A DNA stretch of 56,616 nt from Clostridia bacterium (GTDB lineage Bacteria; Bacillota; Clostridia; Oscillospirales; CAG-272): contig JAFVTI010000022.1 of the NCBI GenBank assembly GCA_017503325.1, positions 1 through 56,616 on the forward strand, read 5' to 3'. Shown here one piece after another: positions 49,563 to 56,616 of this stretch. The notes beneath the pieces were generated by a model. It was not told the DNA's origin. It was given only the letters and a program-made list of their open reading frames with translations, and did not search any database. The translations under genes were made by a program, and so were the position numbers. Every line of letters begins with the position of its first letter. The first letter of the stretch is position 1.

Positions 49563-50333
49563 ATGGCAAGCATCAAGGTAATGACCTATAATCTGCGCGT
49601 GGACAACACGGGCGACGGCGTAAACAGCTTTACCAACCGCCATGACCGCGTGATCGGCATGCTGGAGCGCACAGGGCCGGATATCATCGGCTTTCAGGAG
49701 TGCACGCATCATATGCGCGCATATCTGGAGCAGCACATGCCCGATTATGCGTTTGTGGGCTGCGGCAGGGAAAAGGACTGCCGCGGAGAATCTATGGCGA
49801 TTGCGTATCGCAAGCATGCCTTTGCCGTGCGCAGCGTGGACAACTTCTGGCTGACGGGTACGCCGCGCGTGCCGGGCTCGAATCTGGGCGGCGACCAGAG
49901 TGCTTGCCCGCGTATGGCAACCGTGGCTGTGCTGTATCACCATGAAGCAGGCAAGGAAATCTGCTTTTGCAACACACACCTTGACCACCAAGGCCCCGTG
50001 GCAAGACAGCTGGAGGCGGCTATTTTGTGCGCCATGCTGGATGCTTACAAGCAGCCCGTCATTCTCACGGGCGACATGAACGCAAAGCCGCATAAGCCCG
50101 AGATTGGCATCATCAAATCTGCCATGGAGGCGCGCGGCGCGCGTGACGTTACGGCAGAGCTGGGCGGCACGTTCCATGATTTTGGCAGAAAAGACCCCGA
50201 AAAGTATTCCAAGATCGACTATATTTTCGCGTCGGGTGCTTGCACCGATTGCCGCATCATTCCCGACGATGCGGACAAGCAAGGCCTTTACTATTCCGAT
50301 CACTTCGCAATTCTGGCAGAAATCGAACTTTGA
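49563..50333 (+). CDS. endonuclease/exonuclease/phosphatase family protein
   Basis: 256 residues with the EEP metal and catalytic residues: MTYNLRVDN, IIGFQECT, NTHLDHQGPVARQLEA, LTGDMNAKPH and IDYIFASG with YSDHFAILAEI at the end. No signal peptide. Family members cleave phosphodiesters or phosphomonoesters in nucleic acids, lipids or small molecules; the target is not predictable here. It lies 26 bp after murC with AAGGAGAG. Confidence 0.88.
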   Translation: MASIKVMTYNLRVDNTGDGVNSFTNRHDRVIGMLERTGPDIIGFQECTHHMRAYLEQHMPDYAFVGCGREKDCRGESMAIAYRKHAFAVRSVDNFWLTGTPRVPGSNLGGDQSACPRMATVAVLYHHEAGKEICFCNTHLDHQGPVARQLEAAILCAMLDAYKQPVILTGDMNAKPHKPEIGIIKSAMEARGARDVTAELGGTFHDFGRKDPEKYSKIDYIFASGACTDCRIIPDDADKQGLYYSDHFAILAEIEL

Positions 50334-50347
50334 AAGGATGTAAGATC

Positions 50348-51658
50348 ATGAAAAGAAACGTATGCTTGACGCTGTTTGTCTGGTTGCTGTTATTTGCTAT
50401 GCTGCTTCCCATGGCCGCCTGCGGAAAGGTCGGCGGGGAGGATGTGGTTGATGTCTCCACCGAGGCCGAGACCGAGCCGCGCGTGCCTGCGCTTGACCCT
50501 GCGGGCTTTGGCAAGGCGGACGACGAATACGTTTGCCAGGACGAGTCCGTTCTCTATACCTACAAGAACAAGACCGCCGAGCAATTTGCAGGTGTTTGCA
50601 CCTTCTACGAGGAATCCGGCTACACGCTGTACAACGAGAGCGAAAAGGCGGGCAATCTGTTTGCTACCTACGTCAGAGACACCGATATGGCACACGTGTA
50701 TCGGATCGCGCACAGCAGCGAGCTTTGCATCGTGCTCTCCGAGAGTGCAGGAGAAGCCCTGCCGCCCGCATCCTCGCCCGAGATTATGCAGGGTGATTTT
50801 ACCCCTTCGATCACGCAGCTGCGCGACGGCAGCAACGTCAACGGCATGTGCTATATCGTACAGCTGCCGGACGGCTCGTTTATCGTATACGACGGCTCTT
50901 ATTCACCGCGCGGCAAAAAGGTGCTGGCGCAGCTTCGGGAGCTGCACGGGGAGCAGGGAACTCCTCTGATCCGCGCATGGGTACTGACTCACTCGCACGA
51001 CGATCACTATCCTGCATTCTCCTATATCTGCAACAAACATGCAAGTGACGTCAAGGTAGAGTACGTGATCTTTGCGCCCATTGAGTCCGCGCTGGCAAAG
51101 CAGATCGGCGGAGATGATTATTTCAACAATGGGATCCACGCCGACGTTGCCAAGCTGGGTGCGAAGCTTGTATATGCCCACACGGGCATGGAGTTTGCCT
51201 TTGGCGATTTCAGAATGGAGGTGCTGCTTGCTGCAGACGATCTGTTCAAGGTAGGCAATCACAACAATTATTTCAACAATTCCAGCCTTGTGACCCGTAT
51301 TTATACACAAGATTACAGCGCGCTGTTCACGGGAGATACCGGCAAGGAGGGCGCGGTCTGGATGATGGATACGTACGGCGAGTATTTGCAAAGCAACGTC
51401 TGCCAGGTATCGCATCACGGCGTTGAGGACGTGCCGCTGGAGTTTTACGAGACCGTGCAGGCATCCATTCTGTACTATCCCTGCAACCAATGGCTGTATG
51501 ACCAGAAGGAACGCCATTACGACGTGCGCATGGCACTTGAGCAGCGCAGCTATACCAAGGAGATCCTGATTGCGGGCGTGGGATTGTTTACGCGCGCGTG
51601 GGGAACGACCTTTGAGCAGGATGCGCCCTTATCCATGCCCGAATATAAGAGAAAATAA
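50348..51658 (+). CDS. lipoprotein with ComEC-like metallo-beta-lactamase domain
   Basis: 436 residues. Signal peptide with lipobox LLPMAAC (Cys near 23), an acidic spacer, a 130-residue region of unknown fold, then a metallo-beta-lactamase fold from about residue 155. Its motifs are VLTHSHDDHYPAF (zinc ligands), ALFTGDTGKEG and VSHHGVED, as in ComEC/Rec2-related hydrolases. It acts outside the membrane. ComEC-like domains degrade the non-transforming DNA strand, but an orphan lipoprotein may have another phosphodiester or lactone substrate. AAAGGATG upstream; 14-bp gap to the preceding gene. Confidence 0.8.
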   Translation: MKRNVCLTLFVWLLLFAMLLPMAACGKVGGEDVVDVSTEAETEPRVPALDPAGFGKADDEYVCQDESVLYTYKNKTAEQFAGVCTFYEESGYTLYNESEKAGNLFATYVRDTDMAHVYRIAHSSELCIVLSESAGEALPPASSPEIMQGDFTPSITQLRDGSNVNGMCYIVQLPDGSFIVYDGSYSPRGKKVLAQLRELHGEQGTPLIRAWVLTHSHDDHYPAFSYICNKHASDVKVEYVIFAPIESALAKQIGGDDYFNNGIHADVAKLGAKLVYAHTGMEFAFGDFRMEVLLAADDLFKVGNHNNYFNNSSLVTRIYTQDYSALFTGDTGKEGAVWMMDTYGEYLQSNVCQVSHHGVEDVPLEFYETVQASILYYPCNQWLYDQKERHYDVRMALEQRSYTKEILIAGVGLFTRAWGTTFEQDAPLSMPEYKRK

Positions 51659-51665
51659 CGAAAAA

Positions 51666-52046
51666 ATGACAAAGCAGGAGTTTTTTACATATTGCAGGGA
51701 GACCTTTGGCACGCTGCCGGATTATCCCTTTGAAGAGGATTTTGAAACAGCGGTCATGCGGCATACCGCCACACGTAAATGGTATGCGATTGCCATGCGC
51801 GTGTCGAGAAGGAAATTCGGACAGGCAAGCGATGAGGTGATTGACGTGGTCAATCTCAAGCTTCCCACCGAAATGTTCGGATCGTTTGGCGCAGACGTGG
51901 GCGTGTATCCCGCGTATCATATGAATAAGCTGCATTGGATCTCGGTGCTGCTGCCCGATGTCCCCGAGGACGTGGCGCAGTTCCTGATCGGCGTCAGCTT
52001 TGAAGCCACCCGCGATAAGAAAAAGCATAAAAAGGGAAACGAATAA
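51666..52046 (+). CDS. MmcQ/YjbR family protein
   Basis: 126 residues. N-terminal TKQEFFTYCRETFGTLPDYP and C-terminal HWISVLLPDVPEDVAQFLIG place it in MmcQ/YjbR, a CyaY-like alpha/beta fold of unknown biochemical role. It starts 7 bp after the lipoprotein stop with no good ribosome site, so translation is probably coupled. Last gene of the murC run. Confidence 0.85.
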   Translation: MTKQEFFTYCRETFGTLPDYPFEEDFETAVMRHTATRKWYAIAMRVSRRKFGQASDEVIDVVNLKLPTEMFGSFGADVGVYPAYHMNKLHWISVLLPDVPEDVAQFLIGVSFEATRDKKKHKKGNE

Positions 52047-52078
52047 AAGAGCAGTTCCATCGCTGCTCTTTTTTATTT
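52045..52078 (+). terminator. terminator of the murC run
   Basis: AAAAGAGCAG pairs with CTGCTCTTTT around an 8-nt loop and is followed by TTAT. Confidence 0.85.
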
Positions 52079-52085
52079 ACGCATA

Positions 52086-52114
52086 TAGACAAATTTGTTT
52101 CGATGTGGTATAAT
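52086..52114 (+). promoter_or_regulatory. sigma-A promoter of the GH78 gene
   Basis: TAGACA, 17-bp spacer, TATAAT, 35 bp before the ATG. Confidence 0.8.
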
Positions 52115-52149
52115 GAAGACAACCAAAAAACAACGGTATGGAGGTACTT

Positions 52150-54372
52150 ATGAGTTTTTGGATTTGCGCGGACCGTCGCCCCGCATCCCCCGAGTTTTTT
52201 TATTTTACCAAGGAATTTGACGCCCCTGCGGGTGCAAGGCTCACGGCAAACTGCAGCGGAGACAGCCGCTATGCGCTGTATATCAACGGCCATCTTGCCG
52301 TAGAAGGACCTTGTCAGGGCTCGTCCTATCAGACCTACTATGAATCCGAGGATCTGACCAAGTACCTGGTTGAGGGCAAGAACAAGCTGGAGGCCAAGGT
52401 GCTGTACGTGACCGATGGGTATTTTATCTCGGTGTTCCGTGGGTCTCACCCCGGCTTTTGGTTTGACGGCAAGCTGGAGATCGGCGACGAGGTCATCCCG
52501 CTCGGCACGGATCACAGCTGGACGTGCCAAGAAGAGCAGGCGTGCGCATTTTCCAATATGCCGGGTCTGCATATTTCCATCCCGCCCTTTGAGCAGTGGT
52601 CGGGCGGCTCGCAGCGTATCACCGTTCCCGTTGTTGAGCGGTATCAGCCCTGTCTTTTGAACAAGGGCTTTAATCAGTTCGGTTTGGGTGAGCTTTACGT
52701 GCTCAGAGAAAGAGCCATCCCGCAAATGGAAACCGAGCCCTATCGCCCCATGAAAGAGGTCAGACGCGGGCGTGACTTTGCGGAATATGATGCGGGCGTG
52801 TATACCACCGCCAAGATCCGCATGAGATTCAAGGCACGCAAGGGAAGCAAAATCCGTCTTATCTGGGCGGAGAGCTACAGCGTGGCCGATGAGGCGGGGC
52901 ATCGCTATAAGCACGTACGCGACGCGTATGACCATCCCACCGCACAGATGGACGGTGCGTTTGATTCTTTGATTGCAACAGGGGAAGAGCAGAGCTTCGA
53001 GCCCTTCTGGTATCGCGCATACCGCTTTGTACGCGTGGAGTTTGAGGATCCCGATTTTGCGCTGCTCGATTTTTCCTATGCATTTTATCATTATCCGCTG
53101 GATGCGGCAGGCGTGTTCTCCTGCTCCAACGAGCGATATAACAAAATGTGGGAGATTTCCCGCAACACCGTGCTTTGCTGCATGCATGAGATGTACGTGG
53201 ACTGCCCCTACTATGAGCAGCAGCAATACGACATGGACAGCGCCCTGGAGATGCTGTTTACGCTGCGCATGAGCGCGGATGACCGTATGCCCTTCAAGTC
53301 GATCACCGATTTCGCACATTCGCAAATGGCGGACGGCATGCTGCAGGCCAATTATCCCTCCACCATGGTGCAGATCATTCCCGATTTCACCCTGTTCTGG
53401 GTGCTGATGCTGCGTGATTATCTGCGCTACGCGGGGGGAACGGATGCGGCAATTGCCCGCGTTCGCTCTATGAGCGGCACGGTGGATAAGGCTTTGGAAA
53501 GCTTTGAACCCTATATGACAAAGCAGGGACTTGTTGGCGTGACGCCTTACTGGCACTTCGTGGACTGGGTGCCCGGCTGGGAGATCGGCGTTCCGAACGG
53601 CGGCAGAGAAGAGCCGATCACGGTCACATCGCTGATGTACGCAGCAGCACTCAATGCAGCTGCAGAGATGTGCGATACGACAGGCAGACCCGGTCTGGCC
53701 GCGGATTACAGACAAAGAGCGCAAAGTATGATCGCCAACGTCAAGAAATATTGCTATGACGAAGAGGTCGGACTGTACCGCAATACGCCGAGCACCAAGG
53801 AGTATAGCCAGCACACCACGCTGTGGGCCATCCTTTCGGGGGCTGTGAGCGGCAAGGAGGCGGGAGAGCTGATCGACCGCACGTTTGACGGACACGTGCC
53901 CGTGGCCATCTGCTCGTTCTCCATGAGCTACTATATGTTCCGTGCGCTGGAGCTTGCCGGCCGCTACGATCAATATGCCGCGCGCCAGCTGCAGGGCTGG
54001 GAAACCATGCTGGACTGGCATTGCACCACCTGGTGCGAGAACCCCGATTCGCCCAGAAGCGAATGCCACGGCTGGAGCTCTGCGCCTATTTATGAATTCT
54101 CGGCCATGGTGCTTGGTGTGTATCCCACCGCGGACGGTTATGGATCGGTGCGCGTAAAGCCGCACGTGCATAGCTTTGATCTGTCTTGGGCAAAGGGAAC
54201 CGTGCCCACGCCCAAGGGCATCATCTCTGTTGCTTGGGAAAAGAAGGACGGCGAGCTGACACTGGACGTCACCCTGCCCGAGGGCTGCGACATGCCCTGC
54301 GAGGTCATTCTGCCCGACGGACAGGTGCTTGCGCAAGAAAAGGGAAGCGCAAGATATACGTGTAAGATCTGA
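52150..54372 (+). CDS. alpha-L-rhamnosidase (GH78)-type glycoside hydrolase
   Basis: 740 residues without a signal peptide, so cytoplasmic. An N-terminal beta-sandwich (SRYALYINGHLAVEGPCQ) and a middle beta domain lead to an (alpha/alpha)6 barrel with DCPYYEQQQYDMDSALEML (the catalytic acid region in this GH78 subgroup), GVTPYWHFVDW and SECHGWSSAPIYEFS (second catalytic Glu region of GH78 is nearby). It removes terminal rhamnose from oligosaccharides or glycosides taken into the cell. GGAGG sets the start. Monocistronic with its own promoter; together with the GH127 gene it suggests use of plant pectic side chains. Confidence 0.82.
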   Translation: MSFWICADRRPASPEFFYFTKEFDAPAGARLTANCSGDSRYALYINGHLAVEGPCQGSSYQTYYESEDLTKYLVEGKNKLEAKVLYVTDGYFISVFRGSHPGFWFDGKLEIGDEVIPLGTDHSWTCQEEQACAFSNMPGLHISIPPFEQWSGGSQRITVPVVERYQPCLLNKGFNQFGLGELYVLRERAIPQMETEPYRPMKEVRRGRDFAEYDAGVYTTAKIRMRFKARKGSKIRLIWAESYSVADEAGHRYKHVRDAYDHPTAQMDGAFDSLIATGEEQSFEPFWYRAYRFVRVEFEDPDFALLDFSYAFYHYPLDAAGVFSCSNERYNKMWEISRNTVLCCMHEMYVDCPYYEQQQYDMDSALEMLFTLRMSADDRMPFKSITDFAHSQMADGMLQANYPSTMVQIIPDFTLFWVLMLRDYLRYAGGTDAAIARVRSMSGTVDKALESFEPYMTKQGLVGVTPYWHFVDWVPGWEIGVPNGGREEPITVTSLMYAAALNAAAEMCDTTGRPGLAADYRQRAQSMIANVKKYCYDEEVGLYRNTPSTKEYSQHTTLWAILSGAVSGKEAGELIDRTFDGHVPVAICSFSMSYYMFRALELAGRYDQYAARQLQGWETMLDWHCTTWCENPDSPRSECHGWSSAPIYEFSAMVLGVYPTADGYGSVRVKPHVHSFDLSWAKGTVPTPKGIISVAWEKKDGELTLDVTLPEGCDMPCEVILPDGQVLAQEKGSARYTCKI

Positions 54373-54384
54373 ATATAATCAAAA

Positions 54385-54410
54385 AAGGGAGATCGTAAAG
54401 ATCTCCCTTA
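54385..54410 (+). terminator. hairpin/weak terminator after GH78
   Basis: AAGGGAGATC pairs with GATCTCCCTT around a 5-nt loop; only a short T tract follows. Confidence 0.6.
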
Positions 54411-54530
54411 TAATTACGGTGAATGGATGATGTTGCAACAGCAAAGTTGGCCGGATATTTGTTGATTCGGAAAGATTTGGATATATTACTCAAATCACAG
54501 CAATTCGTATCAAAAATTCAAGTAAAACTC

Positions 54531-54559
54531 TTGCCAAATCCATAAGTTTGTGATATAAT
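54531..54559 (+). promoter_or_regulatory. sigma-A promoter facing the tRNA-Ser array
   Basis: TTGCCA, 17-bp spacer, TATAAT. It points at the first degenerate tRNA-Ser half but lies about 600 bp from the intact tRNA. Confidence 0.75.
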
Positions 54560-54602
54560 ACACCTTGTTGAGTATGAGAGGCAATATTTCAGCAAGCTGA
54601 AA

Positions 54603-54634
54603 TCAAGTGGTCATAACGGGCACGAGTCTTGAAA
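54603..54634 (+). pseudogene. degenerate 5' half of tRNA-Ser (copy 1)
   Basis: Matches the D-arm to anticodon-loop part of the intact tRNA (AAGTGGTCATAACG, TCTTGAAA) with several substitutions; the 5' acceptor strand is no longer recognisable. Confidence 0.6.
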
Positions 54635-54791
54635 TGTCTGACAGCCGCGCGATGATGCAAGATGGAGAACTCCAAAAGAGGTTCAAAACACGCCGTTTTC
54701 GAGACGGTAAAATACTTGCCCAAAATGATCTCTATCGAGAATTCTAAAGGCGAGAAAAAACGCAGAAAAAGCACAATTAAATAGTCAACAC

Positions 54792-54832
54792 GGAGGGTTA
54801 TCGAAGCGGTCATAACGAGGCGGTCTTGAAAA
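54792..54832 (+). pseudogene. 5' half of tRNA-Ser (copy 2)
   Basis: 41 nt identical to the intact tRNA except one base (AAGCGG for AAGTGG). It runs from the first base of the acceptor stem through the anticodon loop, then stops matching. Confidence 0.85.
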
Positions 54833-54982
54833 TTTGCGAGCACAACGGTCGCAAAAACGCAGAAAAGCCTTGTAAACACTGACTTTTCGGGCACTCCGAA
54901 AGCAATCGAAAACAGCATTTCTAAAAATATTTCTAAAAAAATTGAATATCCGATGAAATCTGCCGAACGGCAGTTCATATAC

Positions 54983-55023
54983 GGAGGGATATCGAAGTGG
55001 TCATAACGAGGCGGTCTTGAAAA
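54983..55023 (+). pseudogene. 5' half of tRNA-Ser (copy 3)
   Basis: 41 nt identical to the intact tRNA except one base (GGAGGGA for GGAGGGT), ending at the same point after the anticodon loop. It begins 182 bp before the intact tRNA. Confidence 0.85.
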
Positions 55024-55164
55024 CCCGCGCGCAGAAGTTCCTTTTGTTCCCTCAAAATCCTTGTAATATCAAGGGTTTTCGGCATTTTCCATCATACAAA
55101 AATTTCATAGTTCTCTCGCGAAATTCTCTCCAAATTCCGGAGCATTTCGCTAAATATACCCTAC

Positions 55165-55252
55165 GGAGGGTTATCGAAGTGGTCATAACGAGGCGGTCTT
55201 GAAAACCGTTTGCCCTCTGGGCACGTGGGTTCGAATCCCACACCCTCCGCCA
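55165..55252 (+). tRNA. tRNA-Ser (anticodon UGA)
   Basis: Acceptor GGAGGGT pairs with ACCCTCC; D arm present; anticodon loop CTTGAAA gives TGA. A long variable arm (class II) is followed by T arm GTGGG-TTCGAAT-CCCAC, discriminator G and an encoded CCA (55250-55252). It reads UCA codons. The nearest clear promoter is about 600 bp upstream, beyond three truncated copies. Confidence 0.95.
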
Positions 55253-55275
55253 CATTTTGCACAGTTTTGTGCAGT

Positions 55276-55328
55276 AAAAAGCACTTGAATTTAGTGATAT
55301 TCGCTAAAAATCAGGTGCTTTTTTCTTT
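55276..55328 (+). terminator. terminator after tRNA-Ser
   Basis: AAAAAGCACTTGA pairs with TCAGGTGCTTTTT, with an inner TAGTGA/TCGCTA pairing, followed by TTTTTTC. Confidence 0.75.
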
Positions 55329-55388
55329 GTTTTAAGCCCCCCGAATTTTCGCCTTGGAGAGAACTCGAAAATTCTCTCCTGACCCCCG

Positions 55389-55414
55389 AAAAAGCCTTGT
55401 GGCATAAGGCTTTT
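55389..55414 (-). terminator. terminator of the integrase gene
   Basis: AAAAAGCCTT pairs with AAGGCTTTTT around GTGGCAT, right after the integrase stop on the minus strand. Confidence 0.7.
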
Positions 55415-56614
55415 TCAGCTCTCCCATTTGCTCGTGATTTGCACATTTTCGGGTAATTTTACCGCGTTTTCCATGGCTTTTGCGGCATTTTCCTTGCTGC
55501 TCCAGTCCAAATGAGTATAAATATTTAAAGTTACACTCACGGTGGAATGCCCTAAATAGTCCTGCACTTCCTTGGGGGAAAGCCCCATTTTGTGCATCAG
55601 ACTTGCGCAGGTGTGGCGCAGATCGTGAAAGCGGATCTTGCGTAACCCGTTGCGTTCCAGAATCTTTGGAAAAGCGTCCTCGATGTAGCGCGGCTTGAAG
55701 CGGTTTCCCATCTCGTCGGTGAAGACGTAGTCAATGTCCTTCATGTTGTAGCTGTTGCCGCAGATCTTGCGGTTTCGCTTTTGCACCTCGCGCCAAGCAA
55801 GTAGCTTCTCTCTCACCGTGTCCGACATGGGAAAGCTTCTGTAGCTCGACTTGGTCTTGGTGCGGTCGGAGGCAATGATAACGGTTTTGCCGTCCACACG
55901 CGCCTCTGTGACCGTGTGGTTGATGGTGATCCTGTTCTCCTCAAAATCAATGGCTTTCCACCGAAGTCCGAGCACCTCACTTCTGCGCAGACCCAACAGA
56001 GCCGTAATGTAGATGAGAAGCCCCAGCTTGTGATCCCAAGATTTTTCGATGAGCAAGGCAAGCTCCTCCTCGGTGTACGCCGAGCCTTCAAAGCGCTCCG
56101 CGCGTGGCGGGTCAACCTTGTCGGCGGGATTGTTTGGGATGAGATCCATTCGGTAAGCGTACTTGAGGATCTTGTGAAGTAGCGCGTGTTCGTGTCTGAC
56201 CGTTGTTCCCGACAGCGTTTTCATCTCGTGGAGATAGAAGGTCTGTAGATCCTTGGCTTGCACGTTGGCAAGTGCCAGATTCTTTTTCTCAAAGTACGGA
56301 ATGAACTTCTTTTCCACCGTGGTCTGATAGCCGCCGAAGGTAGTAGGCACGACCGTGGTTCGTACCACCTCAAGCCAAGCCCGCATAAAATCGGTGAAAA
56401 GCATTCTGTCGCTAAAATCAAAATAGTCAGCGGGAGCCCTCGGCACAACAAAGGTTTTGCGAAGATGCGATAGCATTTCCTCAGCGCGCTTCTTGTTTCC
56501 TTTCACGGGAAGTCCCGTGGATTTCCATATTTGTTTTCGTTCGCCTGTGTAATCGGTGTAGCTGAGTACACAGTAATAATGTCCGTCTTTTTCTCGCAGG
56601 TGTCCTGCAATCAT
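55415..56614 (-). CDS. tyrosine-type site-specific integrase
   Basis: 399 residues. An N-terminal AP2-like arm-binding domain (GHYYCVLSYTDYTGERKQIW) and a SAM-like core-binding domain (about 70-175) precede the catalytic domain. Catalytic residues are visible: Arg in LGLRRSEVLG, HDLRHTCASLM, LGHSTVSVTLNIYTH with the Tyr nucleophile. This is the Int-Tn916/phage integrase class. The gene ends about 160 bp past the tRNA-Ser, in the usual position for an element integrated at that tRNA; the element body would lie to the right of the window. The ATG is 2 bp from the window edge, so a longer start cannot be excluded. Confidence 0.93.
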   Translation of the reverse strand: MIAGHLREKDGHYYCVLSYTDYTGERKQIWKSTGLPVKGNKKRAEEMLSHLRKTFVVPRAPADYFDFSDRMLFTDFMRAWLEVVRTTVVPTTFGGYQTTVEKKFIPYFEKKNLALANVQAKDLQTFYLHEMKTLSGTTVRHEHALLHKILKYAYRMDLIPNNPADKVDPPRAERFEGSAYTEEELALLIEKSWDHKLGLLIYITALLGLRRSEVLGLRWKAIDFEENRITINHTVTEARVDGKTVIIASDRTKTKSSYRSFPMSDTVREKLLAWREVQKRNRKICGNSYNMKDIDYVFTDEMGNRFKPRYIEDAFPKILERNGLRKIRFHDLRHTCASLMHKMGLSPKEVQDYLGHSTVSVTLNIYTHLDWSSKENAAKAMENAVKLPENVQITSKWES

Positions 56615-56616
56615 AA

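Noticed and set aside
54589..54978. Minus-strand 129-residue ORF across two tRNA halves
   Set aside because: Part of its translation (FQDRLVMTASITL) is antisense to the tRNA-Ser half; no ribosome site or known domain supports a gene.
55052..55255. Minus-strand ORF with VWDSNPRAQRANGFQDRLVM
   Set aside because: This is the antisense of tRNA-Ser, a well-known annotation artefact.

Overview
The window looks like the chromosome of a spore-forming, anaerobic, low-to-mid-GC Clostridia (Oscillospirales-like gut or rumen bacterium). Signs are T-box leaders, spoVT and spoVG, a ferredoxin-dependent 2-oxoacid oxidoreductase, YitT, strong AAGGAGG ribosome sites, sigma-A promoters with 17-bp spacers and host or plant glycan hydrolases. 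No rRNA operon, CRISPR array or phage structural gene is visible. The species call is inference.

Left third (1-16.1 kb, mostly minus strand). After a small protease/amidase pair comes the most interesting part: a 10.9-kb operon running 12676 to 1738. It starts with a T-box leader whose specifier reads CUG (Leu) and encodes an HTH-cupin-acyl-CoA-ligase fusion, a MinD-like ATPase, the four subunits of a branched-chain 2-oxoacid:ferredoxin oxidoreductase, a branched-chain aminotransferase, a LeuA homologue that has lost its catalytic and metal residues but kept the leucine regulatory domain, and a TIM-barrel/acyl-CoA-ligase fusion. Directly upstream a second T-box, with an AUC (Ile) specifier, controls a paralogous HTH-cupin-ligase. 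T-boxes switch genes on when the cognate tRNA is uncharged, so the set reads best as a biosynthetic route: branched short-chain acids are activated to acyl-CoAs, reductively carboxylated to 2-oxoacids, and transaminated to Leu and Ile.

Middle (16.1-41 kb). An asymmetric ABC-F protein, a HAD phosphatase and a GH127-type arabinofuranosidase form one unit. Two surface proteins follow: a CBM9/DOMON-like protein with a Gly-Cys-Gly C-terminal anchor-like tail, and a 1629-residue membrane protein whose cytoplasmic tail resembles the C-terminal part of ribosomal protein uL15. Then come YitT, a cysteine desulfidase-family protein, a methyltransferase, purC, a lipoprotein, and a nucleoside module: a guanine-class purine riboswitch wired as an ON switch ahead of a nucleoside kinase, then a BMP-type nucleoside ABC importer. 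EamA and SpoVT follow.

Right third (41-56.6 kb). There is a MoxR/DUF58/membrane-protein operon, three small proteins behind a possible sigma-K promoter, a lipid kinase, a phosphoesterase, SpoVG, a murC operon and a GH78 rhamnosidase. The window ends at a tRNA-Ser(UGA) locus with three truncated 5' tRNA halves upstream and a tyrosine integrase next to it, marking an integration hotspot.
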